This document shows positions 52,439 through 60,866 of a stretch of DNA of 64,000 bases, in pieces (the stretch's first letter is position 1; the number at the start of each line of letters is the position of its first letter). Under the pieces are notes generated by a model. The model had not been told where the DNA came from. It saw nothing but the letters and a program-made list of their open reading frames with translations, and searched no databases. Source of the stretch: Desulfobaculum bizertense DSM 18034 (GTDB taxonomy: Bacteria; Desulfobacterota; Desulfovibrionia; Desulfovibrionales; Desulfovibrionaceae); NCBI RefSeq assembly GCF_900167065.1, contig NZ_FUYA01000010.1, positions 1 through 64,000 of the forward strand. The letters are read 5' to 3'. The position numbers were made by a program, and so were the translations under genes.

Positions 52439-53025
52439 GTCCTGTGTCCTTGTGTGGTGCTGGTCTCTTTCGTGGCATGGAGGCACTCGGCATAGACCCG
52501 AAACATAGCCCGCTGTTCAGGGGACGCGTTTTGAGCGATGCCGTGAGTTGCCCAGTCTGCAAGCGTCTGGGCTTCCATCTGCGCCGAGAACCAGAAGCCT
52601 TCTGGAGCTGGAACGCTGGCGTGGGCATAACTTCCCCAAAAAAGGCCATTGTCTATGATGAGAACAGGGAAAGCGCCAAGCTCCATGCGGGTCAGGACGC
52701 GGACCTGTGCGGGAAAGTCCTGCTCCAGTGCTGACAAAAAGGCATCGGACGCAGCAAAGTGCTCACGCAGGGCGTCCTTTGACCAGTCCTTGCGGAGCAT
52801 GGAAAAGGCACGGCTGCGCTCTGGTTCAGGGCAGTCCGGGGCAAGGCGTATGGCCGTTAGCCGAAGTTTGGGGCTGGCTGCAAGTGCCGAGCGTATGGCG
52901 GTGGCATGTGGGGCCGGTGCTGCAAAGTTTCCGTACATGGCTGCGTGCAAAATGATCTGCTGCGTGGCCGAAGCCAGCGCCTGCGGAATCTCAAGGCCCT
53001 GAATGCCGGGGGAAATCTGAATCAT
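52435..53025 (-). CDS. Uncharacterised protein between hydG and hydE
   Basis: A 196-residue soluble protein with no family I can name firmly. Its overall pattern (helical/strand N-terminus with ILHAAMYGNFAAPAPHATAIRSAL, then a strand-rich part with VRVLTRMELGAFPVLIIDNGLFWGSYAHA) could recall a half PLD-like fold, but the HxK motif is missing. The start at 53025 is used; the ORF extends to 53118 through the hydG-downstream hairpin. Its stop overlaps the hydE start by 4 bp, so it is translated with the maturases and probably serves the hydrogenase pathway. Confidence 0.8.
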   Translation of the reverse strand: MIQISPGIQGLEIPQALASATQQIILHAAMYGNFAAPAPHATAIRSALAASPKLRLTAIRLAPDCPEPERSRAFSMLRKDWSKDALREHFAASDAFLSALEQDFPAQVRVLTRMELGAFPVLIIDNGLFWGSYAHASVPAPEGFWFSAQMEAQTLADWATHGIAQNASPEQRAMFRVYAECLHATKETSTTQGHRT

Positions 53026-53104
53026 TGTCTGTCCCTGTTTCTGCGGTACGCGGAGGACGAAAGAAAGGGGGAGGAGGGGCGCACCGCACCGCTCTTTTGG
53101 CAGT

Positions 53105-53134
53105 CCTGCCACCCGCAAAGCGCAGGCGGCAGGC
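53105..53134 (-). promoter_or_regulatory. Intercistronic hairpin after hydG
   Basis: CCTGCC-GCCTGC and its complement form about 12 bp (two G-U) around a short loop, without a T run. It may protect or process the hyd mRNA between hydG and the next gene rather than terminate it. Confidence 0.5.
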
Positions 53135-53158
53135 TGTCAAAAGGAGTGGAGGCTCTGG

Positions 53159-54571
53159 CTAGAAGTAGAGATCGCGTTCGCCTTCATCAATGCGCACAAC
53201 GCGCTTGGTGATGGTGCTGCGGCGTTTCTCGTCTTCAATTTTGGCCAGCTCGGTCTGGATGAACTTTTTGCCCACTTCGCGGGTTTCTGGCGAAGCGTAG
53301 TCATTCAGGTACTCGTCAAAGGTGAGCAGGGCGTTAGGGTGGCAGAACTTCTGGATGAAGCCCTTTTTTGCCAGCTCCATGAAGTGCTCGCCTGTGCGGC
53401 CAAGGCGGTAGCAGGCCGTGCACCAGGACGGCAGGTAGCCCTGAGACACAACATCGCGGACAACTTCGTCCAGGGAACGGCTGTCACCAACACAGAACTG
53501 CTGCACGTCCGGGCGGTCATACTCCGGGTCGGTGTATGCGCCGGGGTAGGTGCGGGAACCGGCAGAGATCTGAGACACGCCAACATTAATGAGTTCCTTG
53601 CGGTACTCGGCTGTTTCGCGGGTGGTCAGGATCAGGCCGGTGTACGGCACGGCAAGGCGCAGGATGGCAACGATCTTTTTGAAGTCGTGCTTGTTGATGG
53701 CGTACGGCGGGTTGTACGACATGTCTGCACCCAGTGCAGGCTCCATGCGGGGGAAAGAAATAGTATGCGGACCAACGCCGTATTCCTTTTCCAGCTCGGC
53801 GGCGTGCGTAAGCAGGGCCAGCATTTCAAAACGGGGGTCATAGAGACCAAACAGGGCACCCATTGCTACGTCGTCAATGCCTGCTTCCTGTGCTCGGTGC
53901 AGGGCATTCAGACGCCACAGGTAGTTTGCCTTGTGGCCGGAAAGGTGAACCTTTTTATAGGTCTCGCGGTGGTAGGTCTCCTGAAAGCACTGGTAGGTGC
54001 CAATGCCTGTCTGCTGGAGTTCGCGGAATCCTTCCACGTCCAGCGGCGCACAGTTGACGTTTACGCGGCGAATTTCACCGGATTTTTCGGAAATGGTGTC
54101 ATACACCACCTGCATGGTGTGCGCCATCCACTTGGCGCCGAGCTTGGGGTGCTCGCCGTAAACCAGAAGCAGGCGCTTTTGTCCAAGGTCTTCGAGGACC
54201 CGGACTTCTGACGCAAGCTGTTCGTCGGTCAGGGTGCGGCGATCAAGATCGCCATTGTCGGCCTTGAAGCCACAGTATGCGCAGCGGTTAAAGCACTCGT
54301 TGGTGACATACAGGGGGGCAAAGAGCACAAGACGGTTGCCGTAGATGCCGTTTTTGACATCGTGGGCAGCAGAAAAAATTTCATAGTCCAGCTCTGGAGC
54401 GGTATTCTGGAGGAGAACGGCAGTTTCAAAGCGGCTCAGTCCCTTGCGTTCGCGTGCCTTTGCCAGCACATCGCGAACCAGCTCAGGAGCAGGTGCTTCG
54501 GCGCGTTCTATTTCGGCCCAGATTTCGGCGTCATTAATGAAATCATGGGCATTGGTGGTATCAATTTTCAT
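53159..54571 (-). CDS. hydG: [FeFe] hydrogenase maturation radical SAM tyrosine lyase HydG
   Basis: Splits tyrosine to make the CO and CN- ligands of the H-cluster. The 470-residue protein has the radical SAM motif CFNRCAYCGF (Cx3Cx2C) and the C-terminal auxiliary-cluster motif CTACYRLGRTGEHFMELAKKG..KFC, with cysteines spaced as in HydG (Cx2C..C). QCFQETYHRETYKKVHLSG is another family segment. It starts 18 bp after the TM1266-type gene. A 12-bp hairpin without a T run follows its stop. Confidence 0.97.
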   Translation of the reverse strand: MKIDTTNAHDFINDAEIWAEIERAEAPAPELVRDVLAKARERKGLSRFETAVLLQNTAPELDYEIFSAAHDVKNGIYGNRLVLFAPLYVTNECFNRCAYCGFKADNGDLDRRTLTDEQLASEVRVLEDLGQKRLLLVYGEHPKLGAKWMAHTMQVVYDTISEKSGEIRRVNVNCAPLDVEGFRELQQTGIGTYQCFQETYHRETYKKVHLSGHKANYLWRLNALHRAQEAGIDDVAMGALFGLYDPRFEMLALLTHAAELEKEYGVGPHTISFPRMEPALGADMSYNPPYAINKHDFKKIVAILRLAVPYTGLILTTRETAEYRKELINVGVSQISAGSRTYPGAYTDPEYDRPDVQQFCVGDSRSLDEVVRDVVSQGYLPSWCTACYRLGRTGEHFMELAKKGFIQKFCHPNALLTFDEYLNDYASPETREVGKKFIQTELAKIEDEKRRSTITKRVVRIDEGERDLYF

Positions 54572-54589
54572 GGGACATCCTTTCTGTGT

Positions 54590-54832
54590 TTAGACAAGCA
54601 TGGACTTGACCTTGACCCCGTGGATCTGGCCAAGGCGACCGGTCATGGCGCCGATCTGGTCGGTGGTGGCCTCGATGATGAGGGAAATGACGCTAAGGGA
54701 CTTTTCCCTGTACGGCAGGCCAAGGCGCCCGACGACTATGTCTCCATACTCGCTGAGGATGTCGTTTACGGCATTGGCGGACTCTTTGCGGTCCGAGATA
54801 AAAATGCCGATAACTCCCATTCTTTTTTCCAT
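54590..54832 (-). CDS. TM1266-type putative iron-only hydrogenase regulator
   Basis: An 80-residue ACT-like/NikR C-terminal-like protein of the family repeatedly found with hydEFG and termed iron-only hydrogenase system regulator. Features are MGVIGIFISDRKESANAVNDILSEYGDIVVGRLGLPYREKSLSVISLIIEATTDQIGAMTGRLGQIHGVKVKSM. It has no DNA-binding domain, so any regulatory role is by analogy. GGAGTGATCCAGA precedes its ATG. It is first in the maturation operon. Confidence 0.9.
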   Translation of the reverse strand: MEKRMGVIGIFISDRKESANAVNDILSEYGDIVVGRLGLPYREKSLSVISLIIEATTDQIGAMTGRLGQIHGVKVKSMLV

Positions 54833-55276
54833 TCTGGATCACTCCGTAGCCACGCAGGGCAGTGTGCGGTGCGCAAAAAACGCATCGCGTGTCGATTGTG
54901 TGGGGCTACGAACTGTGGGCAGAAAAGAGAGTACGTGAAGGCAGCACACAAGAACGTGGCAGAGTGCCAACGTGTGCGCTGGATTCGCGCGAGCCTCCCC
55001 TCTGGATCAGACTTTCGTCCTCCCCGCAGGTCGTATAAGCGCAAAACAGTATTACGATTATTAAAATCGTATAGACACACCTAGTAATTCAATATGACTC
55101 TGTCAATGGCAGGACCACTGGAAAACCCGCGTGGGAGCGGCGCTTTTGCGGATTTTTTGTGCAAAAGTACAGGTGGCAATGACAGCAAAAAGATGAAATT
55201 GTTTGAAGTACAAATAAAAAGGGGTGGCCCTTTGGTTCAGAACGTATCCTTGCCGAAGGCAACTCCCGTTTTTGCA
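54833..55276. other. Promoter region between the hyd maturation and structural genes
   Basis: No gene is seen in 444 bp. It should hold the promoter of the maturation operon and the end of the hydAB transcript. A 19-bp palindrome lies at 55053-55071. Confidence 0.55.
55053..55071. promoter_or_regulatory. Palindrome upstream of the hyd maturation operon, possible operator
   Basis: TACGATT-ATTAA-AATCGTA is a perfect 7-bp inverted repeat about 220 bp upstream of the TM1266-type gene. A further CGTATA copy lies at 55032-55037. The binding protein is unknown. Confidence 0.5.
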
Positions 55277-55621
55277 TTAGAACTTCAGTTCAACACCTTT
55301 GGCCTTGAGAGCCTTCAGTGAAGCGCTGCGGTCCACGTAGTGGGTGTGCAGCAGGTGGTGTGACTTTTCGCCACAGGGACCTTCGTGCAGGAAGCCGTCT
55401 TTGGCGTACAAAGACATGATGGCCGGGTTGTCCTGCGACTTGCGGAATTTATAGATAGTGGCGTCTGCCTTGTAGACTGCGGCCTGACGGATTCCAACGA
55501 ATTCCATAGCAGCAGCAACGGCTTCTTTGGTCAGATTAACGCCCAGTACGGCATAGCCGCAGGCGATGCCAGCAGCTTTCATGAAGCCACGACGGGACAT
55601 TGTTGCAATACTTTTTTTCAT
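55277..55621 (-). CDS. hydB: Periplasmic [FeFe] hydrogenase small subunit
   Basis: Small subunit that wraps around the large subunit and carries the export signal for the complex. The 114-residue precursor has a Tat signal with SRRGFMKAAG followed by a hydrophobic stretch and an Ala-rich cleavage region near residue 35. The mature part resembles the C-terminal extension of monomeric [FeFe] hydrogenases (AVYKADATIYKFRKSQDNPAIMSLYAKDGF, SHHLLHTHYVDR). It lies 11 bp after hydA, and the folded complex is probably exported together by Tat. Confidence 0.95.
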   Translation of the reverse strand: MKKSIATMSRRGFMKAAGIACGYAVLGVNLTKEAVAAAMEFVGIRQAAVYKADATIYKFRKSQDNPAIMSLYAKDGFLHEGPCGEKSHHLLHTHYVDRSASLKALKAKGVELKF

Positions 55622-55632
55622 GCTGTCCTCCT

Positions 55633-56952
55633 CTAGGCGATTTTGCGGGCGCGGAAGCGCTTGTTCACTTTGGCGATCATGCTGCGGAACAGGGAAGCCT
55701 GAACTTCGGGGTCCAGAGGCTGTCCGCCACCGTTTACGCAGCCACCGGGGCAGGTCATCACTTCGATGAAGTGGTAAGGAGACTTGCCTGCACGGACTTC
55801 GTCACACAGCTTTGCGGCGTTTTCGAGTCCGGAAACAACAGCAACCTTGATGGTGCCAAAACCGGGGACCGTGATGTCTGCGGTGTTGATGCCTTCGTGG
55901 GTGCGCACGACCTTGATGTCAGGAGTTGCAAGCTTTTCGCCAGAGAGTTCCTCGTAGGCGAGGCGCAGTGCAGCTTCCATGACGCCACCGCTGGTGCAGA
56001 ACAGAGTTGCAGCACCGGTGGAGAGACCCAGAGCAGGATCTGCTTCAATCTCCGGCAGGCTGTTCCATTCAATGCCAGCTTTTTTGATCATGTAGGCGAG
56101 TTCGCGGGTATTGATGGTTGCATCAATGTCGCGGTAACCGCTGGATTTCAGCTCGGGGCGCAGGCCTTCGTACTTTTTGCCAACGCAGGGCATGATGGAC
56201 ACGGTGTAGATCTTTTTGGGATTTTCGCCGGTCTGCTCAGCGCCGTAGGTCTTTGCCATCGGGCCGATCATGCCAATTGGGGAGCGGCAGGTGGACAGGT
56301 TCGGGATGAGATCTGGGTAGTAGGTCTCTGCGAATTTGACCCAGCCGGGGCAGCAGGACGTAAACTGCGGAAGCGGCATTTCGCCAGTCTTCACGCGGTG
56401 AATCAGCTCTGTGCCTTCTTCCAGAATGGTCAGGTCAGCAGTCCATTCCGTATCCCAGACGTAATCCACGCCGAGCTTTTTGAGCGCTGCGTGCATCTTT
56501 CCGCCAACAACAGAACCTGTGGCCTCGCCAAAGCACTCGCCAAGGGCGTAGCGCACTGCCGGAGCAGGCATGGTCACAACAACGGTTTCGGGGTCGCGGA
56601 GCTTTTCAAAAATTTCGTCCACGTAGGAGACTGTCTCGTAGATTGCACCAAAGGGGCAGTTTGCGAGGCACTGACCGCAGTTCACACATGCGGCAGGATC
56701 AACGACAGCATGAACGCCGTCTTCGGTCTCCTGGATGGCTCCAGTAGGACAGTAGTCTTCGCATTCTGCGCAGTCTTCACAGATGTCGGGGTCAACCTGA
56801 ACAAAAAACATCTCGTTAGGGTCAACGCCGTGGGGAGCATTCATCGTGTAAGTGATGGACTCCATTGTCTGTGTGTTGCCTTTGCCGACAGGAGCAATTC
56901 CTGAAATGTCGACAGGCTCAACAGGTGGTCTTTGGGCTTTACAACCGGCCAT
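55633..56952 (-). CDS. hydA: Periplasmic [FeFe] hydrogenase large subunit
   Basis: Reversibly oxidises H2 in the periplasm. The 439-residue protein has two [4Fe-4S] ferredoxin motifs (CEDCAECEDYCP and CVNCGQCLANCP, about 55-105) and the three H-cluster signatures: TSCCPGWVKFAE, MPCVGKKYE and EVMTCPGGCVNGGGQP. It has no signal peptide of its own; HydB supplies the Tat signal. AGGAGG precedes the start at 56952. Roo and cytochrome bd nearby point to a lineage that handles oxygen stress. Confidence 0.97.
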   Translation of the reverse strand: MAGCKAQRPPVEPVDISGIAPVGKGNTQTMESITYTMNAPHGVDPNEMFFVQVDPDICEDCAECEDYCPTGAIQETEDGVHAVVDPAACVNCGQCLANCPFGAIYETVSYVDEIFEKLRDPETVVVTMPAPAVRYALGECFGEATGSVVGGKMHAALKKLGVDYVWDTEWTADLTILEEGTELIHRVKTGEMPLPQFTSCCPGWVKFAETYYPDLIPNLSTCRSPIGMIGPMAKTYGAEQTGENPKKIYTVSIMPCVGKKYEGLRPELKSSGYRDIDATINTRELAYMIKKAGIEWNSLPEIEADPALGLSTGAATLFCTSGGVMEAALRLAYEELSGEKLATPDIKVVRTHEGINTADITVPGFGTIKVAVVSGLENAAKLCDEVRAGKSPYHFIEVMTCPGGCVNGGGQPLDPEVQASLFRSMIAKVNKRFRARKIA

Positions 56953-57590
56953 GAAGAACCTCCTGAGGGGGGCTTTTGTGTGGGCATGCCCACGTTGATT
57001 AAATCTCTAGAAAACAGGGCACCTGTTATATTCTTTTACTGGATATTACAACCTGAATATGAATTCTGAAAAGTTGACACTCTGTTGTGTCTGTATTCCC
57101 CCTCTTGTAGAGGTCGCTTCATCTGTAGATTTTCTCTTTTCCAACTCTGGTGAAGTGTAAAAGCTGGTTGATTACACAAACTAGTATGCAGGGATTTGCG
57201 TTTTTTATGCAGCTTTGTGTACCCTGTAAAGGTTCTGGCATCTGTCGAAATCTGAACGCTGCTATGTTTTTATTTAAGGCAAGGTTGATCGTCGTGCTTC
57301 GCCCTAGGCACGCTGTTTCATCCACCCTCAGCATTACAAGTCCATCTCTTCAGACTCGTTTTGGTGAGAACTTTTTTTATTTGAGAGGCTGGAAGAAATG
57401 TATCTCCTTCGAAAGTACTAGGTTTTGTGCGCTGTGCGTGTGGAACATTGCTTGTCTGTATGAATAAAGTGTCACGCAGCTGACATTCGTGTGCGGAGCG
57501 TTATGCGGCTCCTCCTCTCTCTTCTTTTGCCTCTTCCTCGCTTCGTGGTATGCAATACAGAAGTGGAAGAGTAGGCTTGGGGGATATTTT
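56953..57590. other. Long upstream region of hydAB
   Basis: About 640 bp without a credible gene. The part near hydA holds a perfect 14-bp palindrome GTGGGCATGCCCAC (56980-56993) and a dyad GACAC-N6-GTGTC (57076-57091), both possible operators. An ORF at 57150-57467 (+) has no ribosome-binding site or protein-like pattern. Confidence 0.5.
56980..56993. promoter_or_regulatory. 14-bp perfect palindrome before hydA
   Basis: GTGGGCATGCCCAC lies 28 bp upstream of the hydA start, so it could be an operator or form a stem in the mRNA leader. Confidence 0.45.
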
Positions 57591-58037
57591 ATTGGGACGC
57601 TGTCCCAAACCCTGCAAGGGCTTTGGGGTGGGTGGGGTACGAGACTCTGTCTCGTGCTCTGCAAGGGGCGCTGCCCCTTGACCCCGCCCAAGGACGAGGC
57701 CCTTGGGAATCCCGCTTTCGCTGGAGTATGGGGCTGAGTGGGATGAGAGCTATGCTCTCCTCTCCATCAGCCCCATACTCCAGCTCGTGGCGTTTCCCGA
57801 TTGCGTGTTTTTTTTGCCTTCTCACACCCGTGTTCTTTCTGAACGCTCGCGTTCAGAAAAAACAGAGTGGCAACTCGCAGAAGAGAAAGAGCTTCTTTAC
57901 GCCATCTCACCCAAGTTTAAAAACCGTGCAAGCGAAGCTTGAACGGCTTTTAAACTCGCTGAGGATACGTAAGGGAATCATTCCCTTACGCGGGGTCCGG
58001 GGCTGGCCCCGGTGGGGGCTTGGGGGCAACGCCCCCA
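57591..58037 (-). repeat. Multi-hairpin repeat element, copy R6 (inverted)
   Basis: Reads in the opposite direction to R2. Module h (57662-57680) and g (57687-57708) come first. Module f (57721-57783) has arms beginning CTGGAGTATGGGGCTGA with one bulged base and core GATGAGAGCTATGCTCTCCTC. Module e is 57833-57862, d is the AAAAGCCG-armed version (57917-57953), c 57967-57990 and b CCGGGGCTGGCCCCGG (57997-58012). The last hairpin ends 50 bp before the TVP38 gene. Confidence 0.88.
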
Positions 58038-58089
58038 AAACACACACACAAGCAAACACTCTCCTGCCACACTTTGCATTGGAGGGCCG

Positions 58090-58785
58090 ATGAAAAAAGG
58101 GAAAGTTTTTTTGGTTCTGGTTCTTGCTGCTCTTGTGGCAAGCTACTTTGTGTTTGATCTTGGGCGTTTTTTGTCGCTGGACTATATCAAGGCGCAACAG
58201 GAGGCGTTCCGGGGGCTGTACGCGGAGCATGCATTTGCTGTGATGGGCGGATACTTCGTTATTTATGTTTTGGTGACGGCGCTGTCGGTGCCTGGTGCGG
58301 CCGTGATGACGCTTCTGGGAGGAGCGCTGTTTGGGTTCTGGCGAGGCCTTGTTCTGGTGTCGTTTGCGAGTAGCCTTGGTGCGACGCTGGCGTGCTTTGC
58401 ATCGCGATACGTGCTGCGGGACTGGGTGCAGGGCAAGCTGGGTGACAAGCTGGGGACGATCAATCGCGGAGTGGAAAAAGAGGGGGCATTCTACCTCTTT
58501 ACCATGCGCCTGATTCCGATTTTTCCTTTCTTTGCAATAAATTTGCTCATGGGTCTCACCCCGATGCCGCTTTTGCGATACTATTGGGTTTCGCAGCTTG
58601 GAATGCTGCCGGGGACGATGGTCTACGTGAACGCGGGCAAAGAGCTTGGGCAGCTGAGTTCGCTGGCGGGGATACTTTCACCGAGCCTGCTGGTGTCCTT
58701 TGCGCTCCTGGGCCTGTTCCCGCTGCTGACGAAAAAAATTATGGGAGTGGTGCAAAGGCACCGGAAGCTCCCGCCTCAGGATTAG
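58090..58785 (+). CDS. TVP38/TMEM64 family (DedA-superfamily) membrane protein
   Basis: A 231-residue inner-membrane protein with about five to six hydrophobic helices. The family core is present: SVPGAAVMTLLGGALFGFWRGLVLVSFASSLGATLACFASRYVLRDW, then YLFTMRLIPIFPFFAINLLMGLTPMPLLRYYWVSQLGMLPGTMVYVNAGKELG. Members may flip or handle phospholipids; the exact role is unknown. GGAGGG precedes ATG 58090. It is followed 15 bp later by a MerA-like flavoprotein gene, a pairing found in many bacteria. Confidence 0.92.
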   Translation: MKKGKVFLVLVLAALVASYFVFDLGRFLSLDYIKAQQEAFRGLYAEHAFAVMGGYFVIYVLVTALSVPGAAVMTLLGGALFGFWRGLVLVSFASSLGATLACFASRYVLRDWVQGKLGDKLGTINRGVEKEGAFYLFTMRLIPIFPFFAINLLMGLTPMPLLRYYWVSQLGMLPGTMVYVNAGKELGQLSSLAGILSPSLLVSFALLGLFPLLTKKIMGVVQRHRKLPPQD

Positions 58786-58800
58786 GCACGAGGTGCACAC

Positions 58801-60252
58801 ATGGCAACGTCATTTGATTTTGACTTTGGAGTGATTGGTGGAGGTGCAGCGGGGCTTACCGCCGCATCAGGTGCGTCCCAGCTTGGGGCAAAGGTGCTGC
58901 TCATTGAGCGTGAAGCCGCGCTTGGTGGCGACTGCCTGCATTTTGGCTGCGTTCCGAGCAAAACGCTGATCCGCAGCGCGCATGTGTACCACATGATGCA
59001 TCAGGCCGAGCGCTTTGGACTCCCCCAGCCTGAGCTGCCGCCTGTGGACTTCTCGCGCGTGGCCAAGCGCATCCGTGAGGTGCAGGCAGAAATCCAAAAG
59101 CACGATTCCGTGGAACGTTTTTGCTCGCTCGGCGTGCAGGTCGAGTTTGGTCCCGCACAGTTCGTTGACCCGCATACCGTGGATGTTGCAGGCAAAAAAT
59201 ACACGGCAAAATCGTGGCTTATTGCGACAGGCAGCGAATCCAGTTCGCCCGCGATTCCGGGGCTGGAGAGTGTACCGTACCTCACGAACAAGGAAATTTT
59301 TTCGCAGGAATCTCTGCCTGAATCCATGATCGTCCTCGGTGGCGGTGCAATCGCCTGTGAAATTGCGCAGGCTTTTTCGCGACTCGGCTGCTCGGTGACG
59401 ATTCTCCAGCGCAGTCCGCAGCTCTTTTCGCAGCAGGATTCTGACATGGCGCTTCTTGTGCAGCAGGTTCTCGAATCCGAGGGCGTTACTGTGCACACCG
59501 GAGTTTCTATTCAGTGTATTGAGGAGGTCGATGGGCAGTGCCGCGTTTTTTATCAGACGCAGGACGGTGCTGGGCATGAGTGTGAAGCCGCCCAGTTGTT
59601 CTTGGGGCTTGGGCGCGCTCCTGTGATGGATGCTCTTGAACTGCACAACGCAGGAGTGGAAGTTTCTCGCCGGGGCATTACGGTTGATTCCCGTATGCGA
59701 ACCTCGCAGAAGCATATTTTTGCTGCTGGCGACGTGACAGGAGCGCCGCAGTTTACGCATGCCGCTGGCTACGAGGGGGGCATTGTTGTGTCCAATGCAA
59801 TTTTCCGCGTCCCCCGCAAGGCCGACTACACGAATCTTCCCTGGTGCACGTTCACTTCACCCGAATTTGCTGGCATTGGCCTGAACGAGGGGCAGGCTCG
59901 AAAGCAGCTTTCTGGTGTTGAGTGTATTGAGGAGCAGTTTAGCGCCAATGATCGCGCGCTTGCAGAAGGAGAGCTGCAAGGGAAGCTCAAGCTTGTTCTC
60001 TCCAAAGGCAAGCCCGTTGGCGTCCAAATCGTCGGGCCGCACGCCGGTGAGCTTCTCTGTGAGTGGGTGCCCGTGCAGGCCGGAGGCGTAAAGCTCTCCA
60101 CTCTCGCCGGAGCAATTCACCCCTATCCCACGCTCGCAGAAATTAACAAGAAAGCCGCGGGCAGCTTCATTAGCCCTAAAATATTCTCCCCTCGCGTCGT
60201 CGGCGTCCTTAGCACCCTCTTCTCTTACCGCGGTCGCGCTTGCGGCAAGTAG
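58801..60252 (+). CDS. MerA/dihydrolipoamide dehydrogenase-like flavoprotein
   Basis: A 483-residue FAD-dependent pyridine nucleotide-disulfide oxidoreductase. The N-terminal FAD motif (GVIGGGAAGLTAASGASQLGAKVLLIE) precedes the redox-active disulfide GGDCLHFGCVPSKTL (Cx4C, spaced as in MerA/Lpd). NAD(P) motif VLGGGAIACEIAQAFSRLG and a second FAD contact TSQKHIFAAGDVTGAPQFTH follow. The C-terminal dimer domain lacks the His-x4-Glu of lipoamide dehydrogenase and the Cys pair of MerA, so the substrate is unknown. It is coupled to the TVP38 gene. Confidence 0.88.
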   Translation: MATSFDFDFGVIGGGAAGLTAASGASQLGAKVLLIEREAALGGDCLHFGCVPSKTLIRSAHVYHMMHQAERFGLPQPELPPVDFSRVAKRIREVQAEIQKHDSVERFCSLGVQVEFGPAQFVDPHTVDVAGKKYTAKSWLIATGSESSSPAIPGLESVPYLTNKEIFSQESLPESMIVLGGGAIACEIAQAFSRLGCSVTILQRSPQLFSQQDSDMALLVQQVLESEGVTVHTGVSIQCIEEVDGQCRVFYQTQDGAGHECEAAQLFLGLGRAPVMDALELHNAGVEVSRRGITVDSRMRTSQKHIFAAGDVTGAPQFTHAAGYEGGIVVSNAIFRVPRKADYTNLPWCTFTSPEFAGIGLNEGQARKQLSGVECIEEQFSANDRALAEGELQGKLKLVLSKGKPVGVQIVGPHAGELLCEWVPVQAGGVKLSTLAGAIHPYPTLAEINKKAAGSFISPKIFSPRVVGVLSTLFSYRGRACGK

Positions 60253-60279
60253 TGGGATGAGAAGGCTGTATGGGGTGTG

Positions 60280-60777
60280 GGGAAAGATTGGGGGCCTGCC
60301 CCAGTCCGTGAGGACTGGATGGGTGGTGGGGAAAGATTGGGAGCCTGCCCCAGCGCGTTAGCGCTGGATGGGTGGGTGGGGGAAGATTGGGGGCCAGCCC
60401 CCAAACCCCCGCGTAAGGGAATGATTCCCTTACGTATCCTCATCGAGTTTAAAAGCCGTTCAAGCTTCGCTTGCACGGCTTTTAAACTTGTTGGGGCTGC
60501 CTAAAGCGGCTTCTTTCTCTTTCCCGTGCGTTGCCACCATTTTCTTTCTGAACGCGAGCGTTCAGAAAGAGAGGGTTGGAGCGCAAAGAAAAAGAACACA
60601 CGTCCAGTTAATTAGACCGAAAAAAAGGGGACCGAAATGGAGAGGAGAGCATAGCTCTCATCACATTTCGGTCCCCTTTTATTTCGGGCGAACTTGGGAT
60701 TCCTAAGGGCCTCGTCCTTAGGCGGGGTTGAGGGGCAGCGCCCCTCACAGGGGGCGGGGGGGACAGCGTCCCCCCCA
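60280..60777 (+). repeat. Multi-hairpin repeat element, copy R7 (with duplicated first module)
   Basis: Module a is present twice in tandem, CCAGTCC/GGACTGG (60301-60318) and CCAGCGC/GCGCTGG (60350-60366), each set in the same flanks. Then b 60390-60402, c 60411-60434, d AAAAGCCG-armed 60451-60483, e 60541-60571. Module f (60617-60686) has arms starting CCGAAA and CATTTCGGTCCCC around GAGGAGAGCATAGCTCTC. Module g is 60700-60722, h 60730-60746. It lies between two convergent genes. Confidence 0.88.
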
Positions 60778-60866
60778 ACAAAACATTGCCCCAAGCTTGG
60801 CACGCGCGCGCTGCGCCTCAACCGCCATTCAAGGCTGGGGATAAACCCCGGCACACAACACCGATG

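Noticed and set aside
54940-54975. Sigma-54 promoter upstream of the TM1266-type gene (TTGGCACTCTGCC on the minus strand)
   Set aside because: The -12 GC is not at the required spacing; CG is found there instead.
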